NCBI RefSeq assembly: GCF_009765165.1
Contig: NZ_VLNU01000001.1
Span: 2,283,001 to 2,347,000, forward strand
Length of the DNA stretch: 64,000 nucleotides
Direction of reading: 5' to 3'
Source: Lysobacter panacisoli
GTDB lineage: Bacteria > Pseudomonadota > Gammaproteobacteria > Xanthomonadales > Xanthomonadaceae
The position numbers and the translations under genes were made by a program. The notes under the pieces were generated by a model. It had not been told where the DNA came from, ran no database searches, and was given only the letters and a program-made list of their open reading frames with translations. Positions 26,607-37,060 of this stretch are shown here, in pieces. Numbering within the stretch: the stretch's first letter is position 1; each line of letters begins with the position of its first letter.

Positions 26607-27611
26607 TCACTTCGCGCCGAGCGCGTCCAGCAGGGCGCGATTGAAGCGCTCCGGCGCTTCGACCTGCGGCGAATGGCCGAGATCGTCGAACGCCACCAGC
26701 GCGGCTCCCGGGATCGCCGCTGCCGCACGTTTGCCGAGCGTCGGATAGTCGCCAAGCGTCGCGCGCAGCTCCGGCGTCGCGCGATCGCGGCCGATCGCGG
26801 TGCGGTCGCGTTGCCCGATCAGCAGCGTCGTTGGCATGCGCAGGTTCGGCAACTCGTGCACCACCGGCTGGGTGAACACCATGTCCGTCGTCAGTGCCTG
26901 GTTCCATGCGACGCGCTGCTTGCCGGGGCCGGCGTAGAGGCCGGCAAGCATACCGACCCAGCGGTCGTACGCCGGCTTCCATTGCCCGCTGTAGTACACC
27001 TGCTGCTGGTAGCGCTTGATCGAGTCGAAGTCCGTCTTCAGTTCGCCCGCGAAATTCGCGTCCACGCTGGCCCACGGCACGCCCAGCGCCTTCCAGTCTT
27101 CCAGTCCGATCGGATTGACCAGCGCGAGGCGCTCGACGGCCTGCGGATATATCAGCGCATAGCGCGCGGCGAGCATTCCGCCCATCGAATGACCGACGAT
27201 GCTGGCGCGTTCGACACCCAAGGCCTGCAGCAGCGCATGCGTGTTCGCCGCCAGTTGCTGGAAGCTGTACTGGTAATGCGCAGGCTTGGTCGATTTGCAG
27301 AAGCCGACCTGGTCCGGCGCAATCACGCGATAACCGGCCTTCACCAGCGCGGCGATCGCCGATTCCCACGTCGCCGCGCAGAAATTCTTGCCGTGCAGCA
27401 GAACGGCCACGCGCCCGTTAGGATTCGAGGGCGAGACATCCATGTACGCCATGTGCACTGTCTCGCCCTGAGACTGGAACGCGTGGCGCTTCACCGGATA
27501 CGGATAGTCGAAGCCTTCCAGCTCCTCGCCGTACGACGGCGACGCGGTCTCGGCCGCGAACGTGCCGCTGGAAAGCATCGCGAGTGCGATTGCGAGGATC
27601 GACATGCGCAT
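26607..27611 (-). CDS. Secreted alpha/beta hydrolase
   Basis: 334 residues from the ATG at 27611, preceded by GGAGATC; the longer frame to 27833 crosses the divergent fabA promoter. A signal peptide (MRMSILAIALAMLSSGTFAAET) sends it to the periplasm. Core motifs are VLLHGKNFCAATWESAIAAL, VIAPDQVGFCKSTKP, the nucleophile elbow IVGHSMGGMLA with Ser, Asp in GQRDRTAIG and His in DLGHSPQVEAPERF. The triad is complete. Its sequence resembles general ester/C-C bond hydrolases; the substrate is unknown. It is convergent with hom. Confidence 0.9.
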   Translation of the reverse strand: MRMSILAIALAMLSSGTFAAETASPSYGEELEGFDYPYPVKRHAFQSQGETVHMAYMDVSPSNPNGRVAVLLHGKNFCAATWESAIAALVKAGYRVIAPDQVGFCKSTKPAHYQYSFQQLAANTHALLQALGVERASIVGHSMGGMLAARYALIYPQAVERLALVNPIGLEDWKALGVPWASVDANFAGELKTDFDSIKRYQQQVYYSGQWKPAYDRWVGMLAGLYAGPGKQRVAWNQALTTDMVFTQPVVHELPNLRMPTTLLIGQRDRTAIGRDRATPELRATLGDYPTLGKRAAAAIPGAALVAFDDLGHSPQVEAPERFNRALLDALGAK

Positions 27612-27835
27612 GGTGGGATCTCCGTGGTGTGCCGGCACGATAGCGTCGCCGCGCGTGGAGGCGTGTGCAGATCGGGGCGCGATGGCGCCCTTCGCCTCGT
27701 GAATGTGAACGCGGCGGCCATACGCGTTAGAACAGTTCGCCGTACGCGTGCGCATGGCTCGCGGCCGTTGATTTGAATCAATGCGATACGTCGCGGCGTT
27801 AGACAGGCTGCGTCCTTCTCGGACATCATCCACCC

Positions 27836-28351
27836 ATGAATCTGCCCACTTCGTTCGATCTCTCCCAACTGCAGGCCTGCGCGCGCGGCGAAATGTTCGG
27901 TCCCGGCAACGCGCGATTGCCCGCCGCGCCGATGCTGATGTTCGACCGCATCACGAATATCTCCACCGAAGGTGGCCAATACGGCAAGGGCGTGATCCGC
28001 GCCGAACTCGACATCCGACCGGATCTCTGGTTCTTCGCTTGCCACTTCGAGGGCGACCCGGTGATGCCGGGCTGCCTGGGCCTCGACGCCATGTGGCAGC
28101 TCGCCGGCTTCTACCTGCCCTGGCTCGGCGAGCAGGGACGCGGACGCGCGCTCGGCGTGGGCGAGGTGAAGTTCACCGGACAGGTGCTTCCCCAAGCGAA
28201 GCTCGTCAGCTACGACATCGACATCCGCCGCGTGATCCGTGGGCGGTTGAACATGGTGATCGCCGACGGCCGCACCAGCGTGGACGGCCGCGAGATCTAC
28301 ACCGCGAAGGACCTGCGCGTGGGCCTGTTCGCGTCGACGGAGGGTTTCTGA
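27836..28351 (+). CDS. fabA: 3-hydroxydecanoyl-ACP dehydratase/isomerase FabA
   Basis: 171 residues, the same length as E. coli FabA. It dehydrates 3-hydroxyacyl-ACP and isomerises trans-2- to cis-3-decenoyl-ACP, the branch point to unsaturated fatty acids. The catalytic pair falls at the classical positions: H70 in [16 protein letters not shown] and D84 in [13 protein letters not shown]. The stop shares one base with the fabB start (TGATG), giving the usual fabA-fabB pair. The 224 bp upstream hold the divergent promoters and no other gene. Confidence 0.97.
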   Translation: MNLPTSFDLSQLQACARGEMFGPGNARLPAAPMLMFDRITNISTEGGQYGKGVIRAELDIRPDLWFFACHFEGDPVMPGCLGLDAMWQLAGFYLPWLGEQGRGRALGVGEVKFTGQVLPQAKLVSYDIDIRRVIRGRLNMVIADGRTSVDGREIYTAKDLRVGLFASTEGF

Positions 28352-29559
28352 TGCGTCGTGTCGTCGTCACGGGAATGGGCATCGTGTCGTGCCTGGGCAA
28401 CGACGTCGATACGGTGTCGGCGTCCCTGCGTGCCGGCCGTTCCGGCATCACCCATCGTCCGGATTACGCGGAAGCCGGATTGCGCAGCCAGGTCGCGGGC
28501 GTGCCCGAGATCGATCTCGATGCATTGATCGACCGCAAGCCGCGCCGTTTCATGGGCGACGCTGCCGCGTATGCGCACGTCTCCATGCAACAGGCGATCG
28601 CCGATGCGGCGCTGACGGAGGCGCATCTGCGCGACGAGCGCACCGGCGTGATCGCCGGCTCCGGCGGCGGCTCGCCGCAATGGCAGATCGAAGCGGCCGA
28701 CCTGTTGCGCGCGCGCGGCGTGCGCAAGGTCGGTCCGTACATGGTGCCCCGCACGATGTGCTCGACCGTGTCGGCGTCGCTGGCGACCGCATTCGGCATT
28801 CGTGGCGTGAGCTACTCGCTTTCCGCGGCATGCGCGACCTCGGCGCATTGCATCGGCGCGGCCGCGGACCTGATCCGCAGCGGCCGCCAGGATATCGTGT
28901 TCGCCGGCGGCGGCGAGGAAGCGCACTGGGGCATGGCGTTCCTGTTCGATGCGATGGGCGCACTCTCGACCGCGCACAACGACACGCCATCGTCCGCGTC
29001 GCGTCCGTACGACGCCAACCGCGACGGCTTCGTCATCGCCGGTGGCGGCGGCATGCTGGTGCTCGAGGAGCGCGAGCACGCGCTCGCACGCGGTGCGCAC
29101 ATCCATGCCGAACTGGTCGGCTACGGCGCCACTTCCGACGGCGCGGACATGGTCGCCCCGTCCGGCGAGGGCGCGGTGCGCTGCATGCGCCAGGCGATGG
29201 CGGGAATCGACGCACGCGTGGACTACCTCAACGCGCACGCGACCGCGACGTCGCTCGGCGACGTGGTGGAACTGCAGGCGATCGGCGAGGTGTTCGGTGC
29301 CGATGTGCCGCCGGTGTCTGCGACCAAGGCCCTGTCCGGCCATTCGCTGGGCGCGGCGAGCGTGCACGAGGCGATCTACAGTCTGCTGATGATGCGCGAC
29401 GGCTTCATCGCCGGTTCCGCGCACATCGAGACGCTGGACCCGCGCGCCGAGGCCTATCCCATCGCCCGCACCAGCCGCGACGCGCGCCTGGACCTGGTGA
29501 TGTCCAACAGCTTCGGCTTCGGCGGCAACAACGCAACGCTCGTGTTCGCGCGCGCCTGA
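28351..29559 (+). CDS. fabB: Beta-ketoacyl-ACP synthase I (FabB)
   Basis: 402 residues. It elongates acyl-ACP, including the unsaturated intermediates made by FabA. The Cys nucleophile is in [16 protein letters not shown] (C161). The first catalytic His is in [17 protein letters not shown], where most synthases read HGTSTPxGD, so the His is kept but the following loop differs. The second His is in [18 protein letters not shown]. The C-terminal [15 protein letters not shown] closes the fold. It follows fabA with a one-base overlap. Confidence 0.96.
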   Translation: MRRVVVTGMGIVSCLGNDVDTVSASLRAGRSGITHRPDYAEAGLRSQVAGVPEIDLDALIDRKPRRFMGDAAAYAHVSMQQAIADAALTEAHLRDERTGVIAGSGGGSPQWQIEAADLLRARGVRKVGPYMVPRTMCSTVSASLATAFGIRGVSYSLSAACATSAHCIGAAADLIRSGRQDIVFAGGGEEAHWGMAFLFDAMGALSTAHNDTPSSASRPYDANRDGFVIAGGGGMLVLEEREHALARGAHIHAELVGYGATSDGADMVAPSGEGAVRCMRQAMAGIDARVDYLNAHATATSLGDVVELQAIGEVFGADVPPVSATKALSGHSLGAASVHEAIYSLLMMRDGFIAGSAHIETLDPRAEAYPIARTSRDARLDLVMSNSFGFGGNNATLVFARA

Positions 29560-29566
29560 TCGCGCA

Positions 29567-29598
29567 TAAAAAAAGCGCCGATCGTGCGATCGGCGCTG
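29567..29598 (-). terminator. Rho-independent terminator of the chitinase gene
   Basis: A 10-11-bp stem (AGCGCCGATCG / GATCGGCGCT, 29574-29597) has a run of seven A on its left side, which is the T tract for the minus strand. It lies 37 bp past the chitinase stop. For fabB the other strand lacks the T tract. Confidence 0.9.
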
Positions 29599-29634
29599 AG
29601 GGAAAGCCCGTCGTCGGGGCTGGAGAGTGCGTGC

Positions 29635-31719
29635 TTACTTCAGTCCGTTGCTGATGGTGGTGGCGAGCGTGCCGCTGGCGTCGTCGCCGCTGAATTCCCA
29701 GAAGAACGCGCCGCCAAGGTTCTGCGCCTTCACGTAGCCCATCTTCTCGGTGACCATCGCCGGGGTGTCGTAGCTCCAGAAGGTGTTGCCGTCGTACTTC
29801 CACGTGGCGCGCGCGTTGGCGTCGGTGTACACCGTGCCGGGGCGGTCCTTCAGGACCTTGTAGTCCTCGTTGCCCGCTTCGTACGTACCCGGTGCGGCGC
29901 TGCCGGTCTGGTACAGGCCGTTGTTGACGTTGGCCACGCCGGTCCAGCCGCGGCCGTAGAAGCCGATGCCCAGGTTGAGCTTGGACGCCGGCACGCCGCG
30001 CGAGAGGAACGCTTCCATCGCGTCGTTGCTGTTGTAGAACTTCTGGTCGCCCGTGCGCGGATCGTTGGGCGAGTCGAACAGCGGCGAGTGATGGTTGGTG
30101 CGCGAGTCCCACGTCCCGTGGAAGTCGTACGTCATCACGTTGATGTAATCCAGGTACTGGCTGTACGTGGCCGGATCGGTGACGCGCACCTTGTCCACGC
30201 CCGCGCCGGCGGCGATGGTGAGCAACAGGCCCGGACGCACCGCATTGAGCTGGCGGCGGAACTCGGCGAGCAGCGCGGTGAAGTTGGCGCTTTCCTCCGG
30301 CGTGCCGCAGGTCAGGCCACAGGCGGACGGGTACTCCCAGTCGAGGTCGATGCCGTCGAACACGCCGGCCGCCGCGCCCACGCCGCCCGCGCCATCGGTG
30401 ACGGGCAGGTTGCCGCGGATGTACGCGTCGATGCACGAGGACACGAACGCCACGCGGTTCTCCGGGCGCGCCGCGCTGGCGAATCCGCGCGACCAGGTCC
30501 AGCCGCCCAGCGAGATCAGCACCTTGATGTTCGGGTACTTGGCCTTGAGCTGCTTGAGCTGGTTCCAGTTGCCGCGCAGCGGCTGGTCCCAGGTGTCGGC
30601 CGCGCCGCTCACGCTTTCGCCCGCGCCGAAGGCCTTGGTGTAGTCGGCGAACGCATCGCCGCCCACGCCGGTGGCTTCATTCGTGGGCACCGTGACGCCA
30701 ACTTCGCAGCGGTTGTTGCGCACGTTGCCGAAGGCGTAGTTGATGTGCGTGACCTTCGACGCCGAGCCGCTGGTGTCGATGTTCTTCACCCGGTAGTTGC
30801 GCGCATAGATGCCCCATTGCGCGAAGTAGCCGATCACGCGCTTGTTGCCGCCACCGCCGCCGTTGAGCGTGGTCGCGCTGGCCGGTGCGCTCTGCGCGGA
30901 CGCGTTCGCCGGGCTGGCGTTGTCGCGTGCACGCACCGTGTACGAGTACGTGGTGTTCGCGGCGAGTCCGTTGTTGGTGTAGCTGGTGGTCGTCGGCGAG
31001 GCGATCAGGCTGCCGTTGCGATAGACGTCGTAGCCGGCCACGCCGGTGCCGCCGGCGTTGTCGGTGGACGCGTTCCAGCTCAACGCGATGCTGCTCGACG
31101 ACAGCGCGGTCGCACCCAGTCCGGTCGGGATGCTCGGCGGCGTGGTATCGGTCGGCGGCGTACCGGTGACGGTGATCGTTGCCGTCGTCGAGGTGGTGCT
31201 CAGGCCGAGGTTGTCGGTCGCCACTGCCTTGAACGCGTGGCTGCCAGCGGTCGCGTTGCTCCACGTCACCGCGTAGGGCGAGGCGGTGTCGACGCCCAGG
31301 GAAATGGTGCCGCGGAAGAACTCCACGCGTGCGACGCTGCCGTCGGAATCGCTCGCATTGGCGCTGACGGCGATGTTGCTACCGGCGTTGTAGCTGGCGC
31401 CGTTGCTGGGCGAAGTCAGCGTCACCGACGGCGGCTGGTTGGTGCCGCCCGTGCCGCAGGCGCCGAGATCGGTGTACCAGCCGCAGGTCGGACAGTGCGT
31501 CGGTGGAGCGTTCCAGATCTGGATGTTCGCCTGGTACAGGCGGTTCTGGTACACCAGCTTGTCGCCGGGGTTGTAGATGGTGGATGCGGTCCATGCCGGT
31601 ATTGCCGCGCATGAAGCGGTCTGTGCGTTCGCGATCTGCAGCGTCGATGCGGCCAGTGTGCAGGCCAGCAGCAAGGTTGCCTTGCCCAGGATCGCCTTCC
31701 TTCCGATCAGCCTTTGCAT
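29635..31719 (-). CDS. Secreted modular chitinase, GH18
   Basis: 694 residues, exported and probably released to degrade chitin of fungi or arthropods. Domains in order are a signal peptide (to about 32), a CBM5/12 chitin-binding module (about 40-88, with WTASTIYNPGDKLVYQNRLYQA), an Ig-like module (about 97-187), an FN3 module (about 193-284, PSIPTGLGATALSSSSIALSW), a Gly linker, and the GH18 barrel (about 293-694). Catalytic signature DGIDLDWEYP has the acid Glu at about 462; the SxGG-type motif LISLGGWTWS, the substrate-site MTYDFHG and a late WSYDTP are present. GGGAGGAAGAG precedes the ATG. A 16-bp palindrome lies 186 bp upstream. Confidence 0.97.
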   Translation of the reverse strand: MQRLIGRKAILGKATLLLACTLAASTLQIANAQTASCAAIPAWTASTIYNPGDKLVYQNRLYQANIQIWNAPPTHCPTCGWYTDLGACGTGGTNQPPSVTLTSPSNGASYNAGSNIAVSANASDSDGSVARVEFFRGTISLGVDTASPYAVTWSNATAGSHAFKAVATDNLGLSTTSTTATITVTGTPPTDTTPPSIPTGLGATALSSSSIALSWNASTDNAGGTGVAGYDVYRNGSLIASPTTTSYTNNGLAANTTYSYTVRARDNASPANASAQSAPASATTLNGGGGGNKRVIGYFAQWGIYARNYRVKNIDTSGSASKVTHINYAFGNVRNNRCEVGVTVPTNEATGVGGDAFADYTKAFGAGESVSGAADTWDQPLRGNWNQLKQLKAKYPNIKVLISLGGWTWSRGFASAARPENRVAFVSSCIDAYIRGNLPVTDGAGGVGAAAGVFDGIDLDWEYPSACGLTCGTPEESANFTALLAEFRRQLNAVRPGLLLTIAAGAGVDKVRVTDPATYSQYLDYINVMTYDFHGTWDSRTNHHSPLFDSPNDPRTGDQKFYNSNDAMEAFLSRGVPASKLNLGIGFYGRGWTGVANVNNGLYQTGSAAPGTYEAGNEDYKVLKDRPGTVYTDANARATWKYDGNTFWSYDTPAMVTEKMGYVKAQNLGGAFFWEFSGDDASGTLATTISNGLK

Positions 31720-31904
31720 CTCTTCCTCCCGTTGCGGTTCACATCACCTGCCACGCCGTGGTCACGGCGCGGCTCCCTTCCCTTGATCGATGCGATGCCG
31801 GCGCGGCCGGAGGCGGCGGACGTTTCCCGGGTTGAACACGCCACCACCTCCTGCGGCGAAGCCTATGGGCGCCCCATGCCGGCGCGGCCATTACGTGTCT
31901 TGTT

Positions 31905-31920
31905 CTGACAACGTTGTCAG
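31905..31920. promoter_or_regulatory. Perfect palindrome CTGACAACGTTGTCAG, putative LacI-type operator for the chitinase gene
   Basis: A perfect 16-bp inverted repeat with the central CG step typical of LacI-family operators, 186-201 bp before the chitinase start. It resembles the TGACANCGNTGTCA operators I recall for the LacI-type regulators of N-acetylglucosamine use (NagR/NagQ) in Shewanella and Xanthomonas. No LacI regulator is in this window. The rest of the 387-bp gap (31720-32106) shows no gene. Confidence 0.55.
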
Positions 31921-32106
31921 CGCGTCCGGCGTGAATTCGCGTTGAGCGTCACAGTTCGGCAAGGCAGGTGTGCCGGCCGTCGGCTATGGCGCCAGCGTCA
32001 CGGATGCGTGAGGGCGGCGGTCACGGGCGGTGCGTGACCGGTTGTCCTGTAGGACAAATCGGGACAGCGGAGGTCAGCAGTCCCCCGGCCAGGCCGGGGA
32101 CGGGCA

Positions 32107-34500
32107 TCAGGCCAACGCGGGTCGCAGCAGGCGGCGTTCGAATTCCGCCGCCGACATCGGCGCACCGAACAGGAAGCCCTGCACTTCGGCGCATTCGCTC
32201 GTGCGCAGCGGTCCGACCTGCGATTCGCGTTCCACGCCCTCGGCGACGACGCGCATGCCGAGGTTGCGGGCCAGTTCGACCACCGCGCGCACGATCGCCA
32301 GGCCGGCCGGGTCGCGATCGATCTGGTCGGTGAAGCTGCGGTCGATCTTGAGCTTGCGCAGCGGGAAATCGCGCAGGTGGCCGAGGCTGGAATAGCCGGT
32401 GCCGAAATCGTCCAGCGACATCGCCACGCCCAGCTCGGACAGCGCCTTCATCGAGGCGACGCCCGATTCGGGGTCGCGCATGATCTGGCGCTCGGTGATC
32501 TCCAGTTCCAGTCCGTCGGCGGGATAGCCGTGGCGTCGCAGCACGCGGTCGACCATGTTGCGCAGGTGCATCGCATCGCGGAACTGCGCGCTCGACACAT
32601 TGACCGCGAGCCGCAGCGGCGTCAGCCCGCGCGTACGCCAGCTTGAGCACTGGCGCACGGCTTCTTCCAGCACCCATTCGCCGAGCGATTCGATCAGGCC
32701 GTGTTCCTCGGCCACCGGGATGAAGGTCGAGGGCGTGATCCGTCCGTGTTGCGGATGGTCCCAGCAGACCAGCGCTTCGGCGCCGATGACGCGCCGCGTG
32801 CGCAGCTCGATCATCGGCTGGTAGAGCAGGATGAGCTGGCCCTGTTCCTGCGCGCCGCGCAGGTCGTTGAGCAGGGTGAAGCGGCGCGTCACCGACTCTT
32901 CCATGTCGGCGCGGAAGCGCAAATGCACGTTCTTGCCGATGGCCTTGGCCTGGTAGAGCGCGATGTCGGCGCGCTTGACCAGCCCGTCGTGCTCGTTGCC
33001 GTGTTCCGGATGACGCACGCTGCCCAGGCTGAGTGTCACGCCCAGCTGCTTGCTCTCCATCCAGATCGGCACCGCGATGCGGCGGATCAGCTCTTCGGCG
33101 ATGCCCGCGTCGCGCGTCGACGAGCCACCGGGCAGCAGGATGATGAATTCGTCGCCACCGAACCGGAACACTTCGCCGCGCTCGCCCACGCCTTCGCGCA
33201 GGCGATGCGCGATCTGCGCGAGCACGCGGTCGCCGGCGCTGTGGCCGAGCGAATCGTTGATCTCCTTGAACCCATCGAGGTCGGCGAAGATCAGGCCGAA
33301 TCCGTCCTCGCCGGCGTGCTTGAGCTGTTCCTCCAGTCGCAACTGGAAGTGGCTGCGATTGGGCAGCCCGGTCAGCGTGTCGTAGTAGGCGAGGCGACGA
33401 ATGCGCTGCTCGGCGTTCTTGCGCTCGGTCAGGTCCATGATCGAGGCGACGACCACGCGCCGGCCCTGCACGGTCAGCGGATTGAGGCCGAGTTCGATCG
33501 GGATCTGGGTGCCGTCGCGATGGCGGCAGTGCACTTCGCGCGCGCCGCCGATGTGGATCCTGTGTGGCGTGCGCAGGAACTCGTGGCGATCGCTCGCGTA
33601 GCGCTGGCGCGAGGGCTCCGGCACGAGCAGGTCCACCGGCTGGCCGACCAGCTCGCCACGACGGTAGCCGAGCAGGCGTTCGGCTTCGAGGTTGGACAGG
33701 TTGATGCGTCCGTCCTCATCGACGATGAGCATCGCACCCGGTGCGCCATCCACCAGTGCGCGGAAGCGTTGCTCGCTGGCGTGCAGGTCGCGTTGCGAAC
33801 CGATGGTGATAGCCGCGAGGTAGAGCAGCGCGATGCTGACGATCACCAGGCTCAGCTGTTCGCCCGGTACCGCGCCTGCGCGCGTGAGGCAGTACGTGTC
33901 GGGCCCCACCTGCAGTGCCGCCATGCCGGTGTAGTGCATGCCGCAGATGCCCAGCGCCATCAGCGCAGACGCACCGACCTGCAGGCCGAAACGCGGCTCG
34001 CTCTCGAGCCAGGAGAACCGCACCAGCAGGTGCAGCGCGACCAGCGAGACCGCGACGGCGACGACGACCGAGGCCACCACCCAGAATGTGGCGTAGCTCG
34101 CGCCGGGACTGAAGGTGATCGCCGCCATGCCGACGTAGTGCATCGCGCAGATGCCCAGCCCCATGAACAGCGCCGACAGCAACAGCTGCGGGAAGCCACG
34201 CCTGAGCGTGCCCGCCACGTACAGCGCGAGCACGGACGACAACACCGCCGGTATCACCGACAGCGCGGTCATGCGCACGTCGTAGAGCATCGGCACGGGC
34301 AGCCGGAACGCCAGCATGCCCATGAAGTGCATCGACCAGATACCCAGGCCGAAGGCGATGCCGCCGGCCCAGATCCAGGTCGTCGCCTGACGAGTGGAAG
34401 CGCCGCGTACGCGGCCGACGAGCTGGATCGCGACGAACGCCGCGAACCAAGCGATGAGAAACGACAGGACGATGGCCCTGTAGTCGTAGGAACCCTGCAT
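32107..34500 (-). CDS. MHYT-PAS-GGDEF-EAL membrane protein (cyclic di-GMP turnover)
   Basis: 797 residues. The N-terminal MHYT sensor has seven membrane helices with three repeats (MHFMG near 57, MHYVG near 119, MHYTG near 187), thought to bind a metal and sense O2, CO or NO. A PAS domain follows (about 245-365), then GGDEF (about 375-540; FRFGGDEFIILL is intact) and EAL (about 545-790; GAEALVCW, LEITERQ, DDFGTGYSS, KIDRSF and VAEGVE all present). Both enzyme sites look complete, so either diguanylate cyclase or phosphodiesterase activity is possible. No RxxD inhibitory site is seen just before GGDEF. It is transcribed alone. Confidence 0.95.
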   Translation of the reverse strand: MQGSYDYRAIVLSFLIAWFAAFVAIQLVGRVRGASTRQATTWIWAGGIAFGLGIWSMHFMGMLAFRLPVPMLYDVRMTALSVIPAVLSSVLALYVAGTLRRGFPQLLLSALFMGLGICAMHYVGMAAITFSPGASYATFWVVASVVVAVAVSLVALHLLVRFSWLESEPRFGLQVGASALMALGICGMHYTGMAALQVGPDTYCLTRAGAVPGEQLSLVIVSIALLYLAAITIGSQRDLHASEQRFRALVDGAPGAMLIVDEDGRINLSNLEAERLLGYRRGELVGQPVDLLVPEPSRQRYASDRHEFLRTPHRIHIGGAREVHCRHRDGTQIPIELGLNPLTVQGRRVVVASIMDLTERKNAEQRIRRLAYYDTLTGLPNRSHFQLRLEEQLKHAGEDGFGLIFADLDGFKEINDSLGHSAGDRVLAQIAHRLREGVGERGEVFRFGGDEFIILLPGGSSTRDAGIAEELIRRIAVPIWMESKQLGVTLSLGSVRHPEHGNEHDGLVKRADIALYQAKAIGKNVHLRFRADMEESVTRRFTLLNDLRGAQEQGQLILLYQPMIELRTRRVIGAEALVCWDHPQHGRITPSTFIPVAEEHGLIESLGEWVLEEAVRQCSSWRTRGLTPLRLAVNVSSAQFRDAMHLRNMVDRVLRRHGYPADGLELEITERQIMRDPESGVASMKALSELGVAMSLDDFGTGYSSLGHLRDFPLRKLKIDRSFTDQIDRDPAGLAIVRAVVELARNLGMRVVAEGVERESQVGPLRTSECAEVQGFLFGAPMSAAEFERRLLRPALA

Positions 34501-34637
34501 GCCGCCCCCCTCCCCAGAGAAGCAGACCTATGGCCTAGGGGCTATCGGCAGCAGCGCGAACGAACTTTAGGGCGATTTGTTGATGAAACCGGCTGGAACG
34601 ACCGGACGGCGCATTCAGGTTTGTGAGTGGTCGCGCC

Positions 34638-36047
<1,410 letters not shown>

Positions 36048-36137
36048 AGGGGCAAGGCGGGCAACGCGTGCGCGCCGGGAATCCCGCTATTCTACGCGCC
36101 CCGTCGGGTCCGACCCGCCATACCGTGCCGCATTGCG

Positions 36138-36392
36138 ATGCATGACACCGTCCCTGCCGTAGCGCCAGCACTGACGCTGTTCCAGCGCGACGATTGCCAT
36201 CTGTGCGATCTCGCGCTGGAGGTGCTCGCGCTGGCGCGTGCGCCGGAGTTCGAGAGTGTCTTCATCGACGCGGACGAAACGCTGGAACTGCGCTATGGCA
36301 TCCGCGTGCCGGTGCTGCGCGACGAGACGCGCGGAACGGAGCTGGACTGGCCGTTCGACGTGGATGCCGTGAGGGCGTTCCTGGCGGGCTGA
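36138..36392 (+). CDS. Glutaredoxin-like (DUF836) thioredoxin-fold protein
   Basis: 84 residues from ATG 36138. The active site is DDCHLCDLA (CxxC) after the first strand LTLFQR, and the cis-Pro appears in IRVPVLRDE. The family (YruB/DUF836) consists of small thiol proteins of unknown partners. It is a single gene, followed directly by a palindromic repeat pair. Confidence 0.88.
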   Translation: MHDTVPAVAPALTLFQRDDCHLCDLALEVLALARAPEFESVFIDADETLELRYGIRVPVLRDETRGTELDWPFDVDAVRAFLAG

Positions 36393-36403
36393 AGCGCCTT
36401 TGC

Positions 36404-36505
36404 CATCATTCCCGCGAAGGCGGGAATCCAGCACTACGACGTATCACGCTACGAAAAGCATGATGGCTGGGACAATTGGATTCCCGCCTTCGCGGGAATG
36501 ACGAT
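36404..36505. repeat. REP-like element: inverted pair of ATTCCCGCGAAGGCGGGAAT
   Basis: The unit TTCCCGCGAAGGCGGGAA is itself a hairpin. One copy lies at 36408-36426 and an inverted copy at 36480-36498, so the whole can fold into one long hairpin or two short ones. I recall this unit as a common intergenic repeat in Xanthomonadaceae. It separates two convergent transcripts and may stop transcription or stabilise 3' ends. Confidence 0.85.
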
Positions 36506-36563
36506 TGGAGCGGCGAGGCATGTGTTGCGCGAAGCGTCGTTCCGGTTCATGCTCCGAAACCAC

Positions 36564-37043
36564 TCACTGCGGATAGAAGTCCCGCGTGAACTGCATCGTC
36601 GAACTCGCACCGCCCTCGCGCACGATGGTCACGTCGAAGCGCACGGTATCCGGCGGCGAAACCTCGAACGTGCCCACGTAGTCGAGCAGATCGCCGCTGC
36701 GCAGCTCGCGCATCGTGATGTCGTGGCGGCGGCCGCGCAGGTCGGTGGCGGTGGCGGTGATCGTGGCGGGAAGCGCGGTTTCCTGCGCATCGCTGCCCTT
36801 GCGCACGCCGATCAGCAACATCACGGTGTTGTCGGCACGGGCGATGCCGTACTGCTTCGCGACCGCTTCGCCCAGCTGCGCGGTCGACATCGCGGTGGCG
36901 CGGATGGTGACGTCGCCGATGCGGCTGATCGCTTCCTGCGGCGCGTTGTTCGCGGGCACGGGCGGCGTGCTGCCACCGCCGCCACCGCAGGCGGACAGCA
37001 TCGCGGTGAGGAGCAGGGCTGCGGAAAGGGTGCGGATTCGCAT
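36564..37043 (-). CDS. DUF4426 lipoprotein
   Basis: 159 residues from the ATG at 37043, which has GGAGCGACG 5 bp before it. Signal and lipobox (TAMLSAC) are followed by a glycine string (CGGGGGS). The DUF4426 body contains GDVTIRATAMSTAQLGEAVAKQYGIARADNTVMLLIGVRKG and ends RFDVTIVREGGASSTMQFTRDFY. The function is unknown. In Pseudomonas a DUF4426 gene sits near yggS, proC and metW, and the same neighbours (proC, yggS) are seen here, supporting the call. Confidence 0.88.
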   Translation of the reverse strand: MRIRTLSAALLLTAMLSACGGGGGSTPPVPANNAPQEAISRIGDVTIRATAMSTAQLGEAVAKQYGIARADNTVMLLIGVRKGSDAQETALPATITATATDLRGRRHDITMRELRSGDLLDYVGTFEVSPPDTVRFDVTIVREGGASSTMQFTRDFYPQ

Positions 37044-37060
37044 GGTCGTCGCTCCGTACA

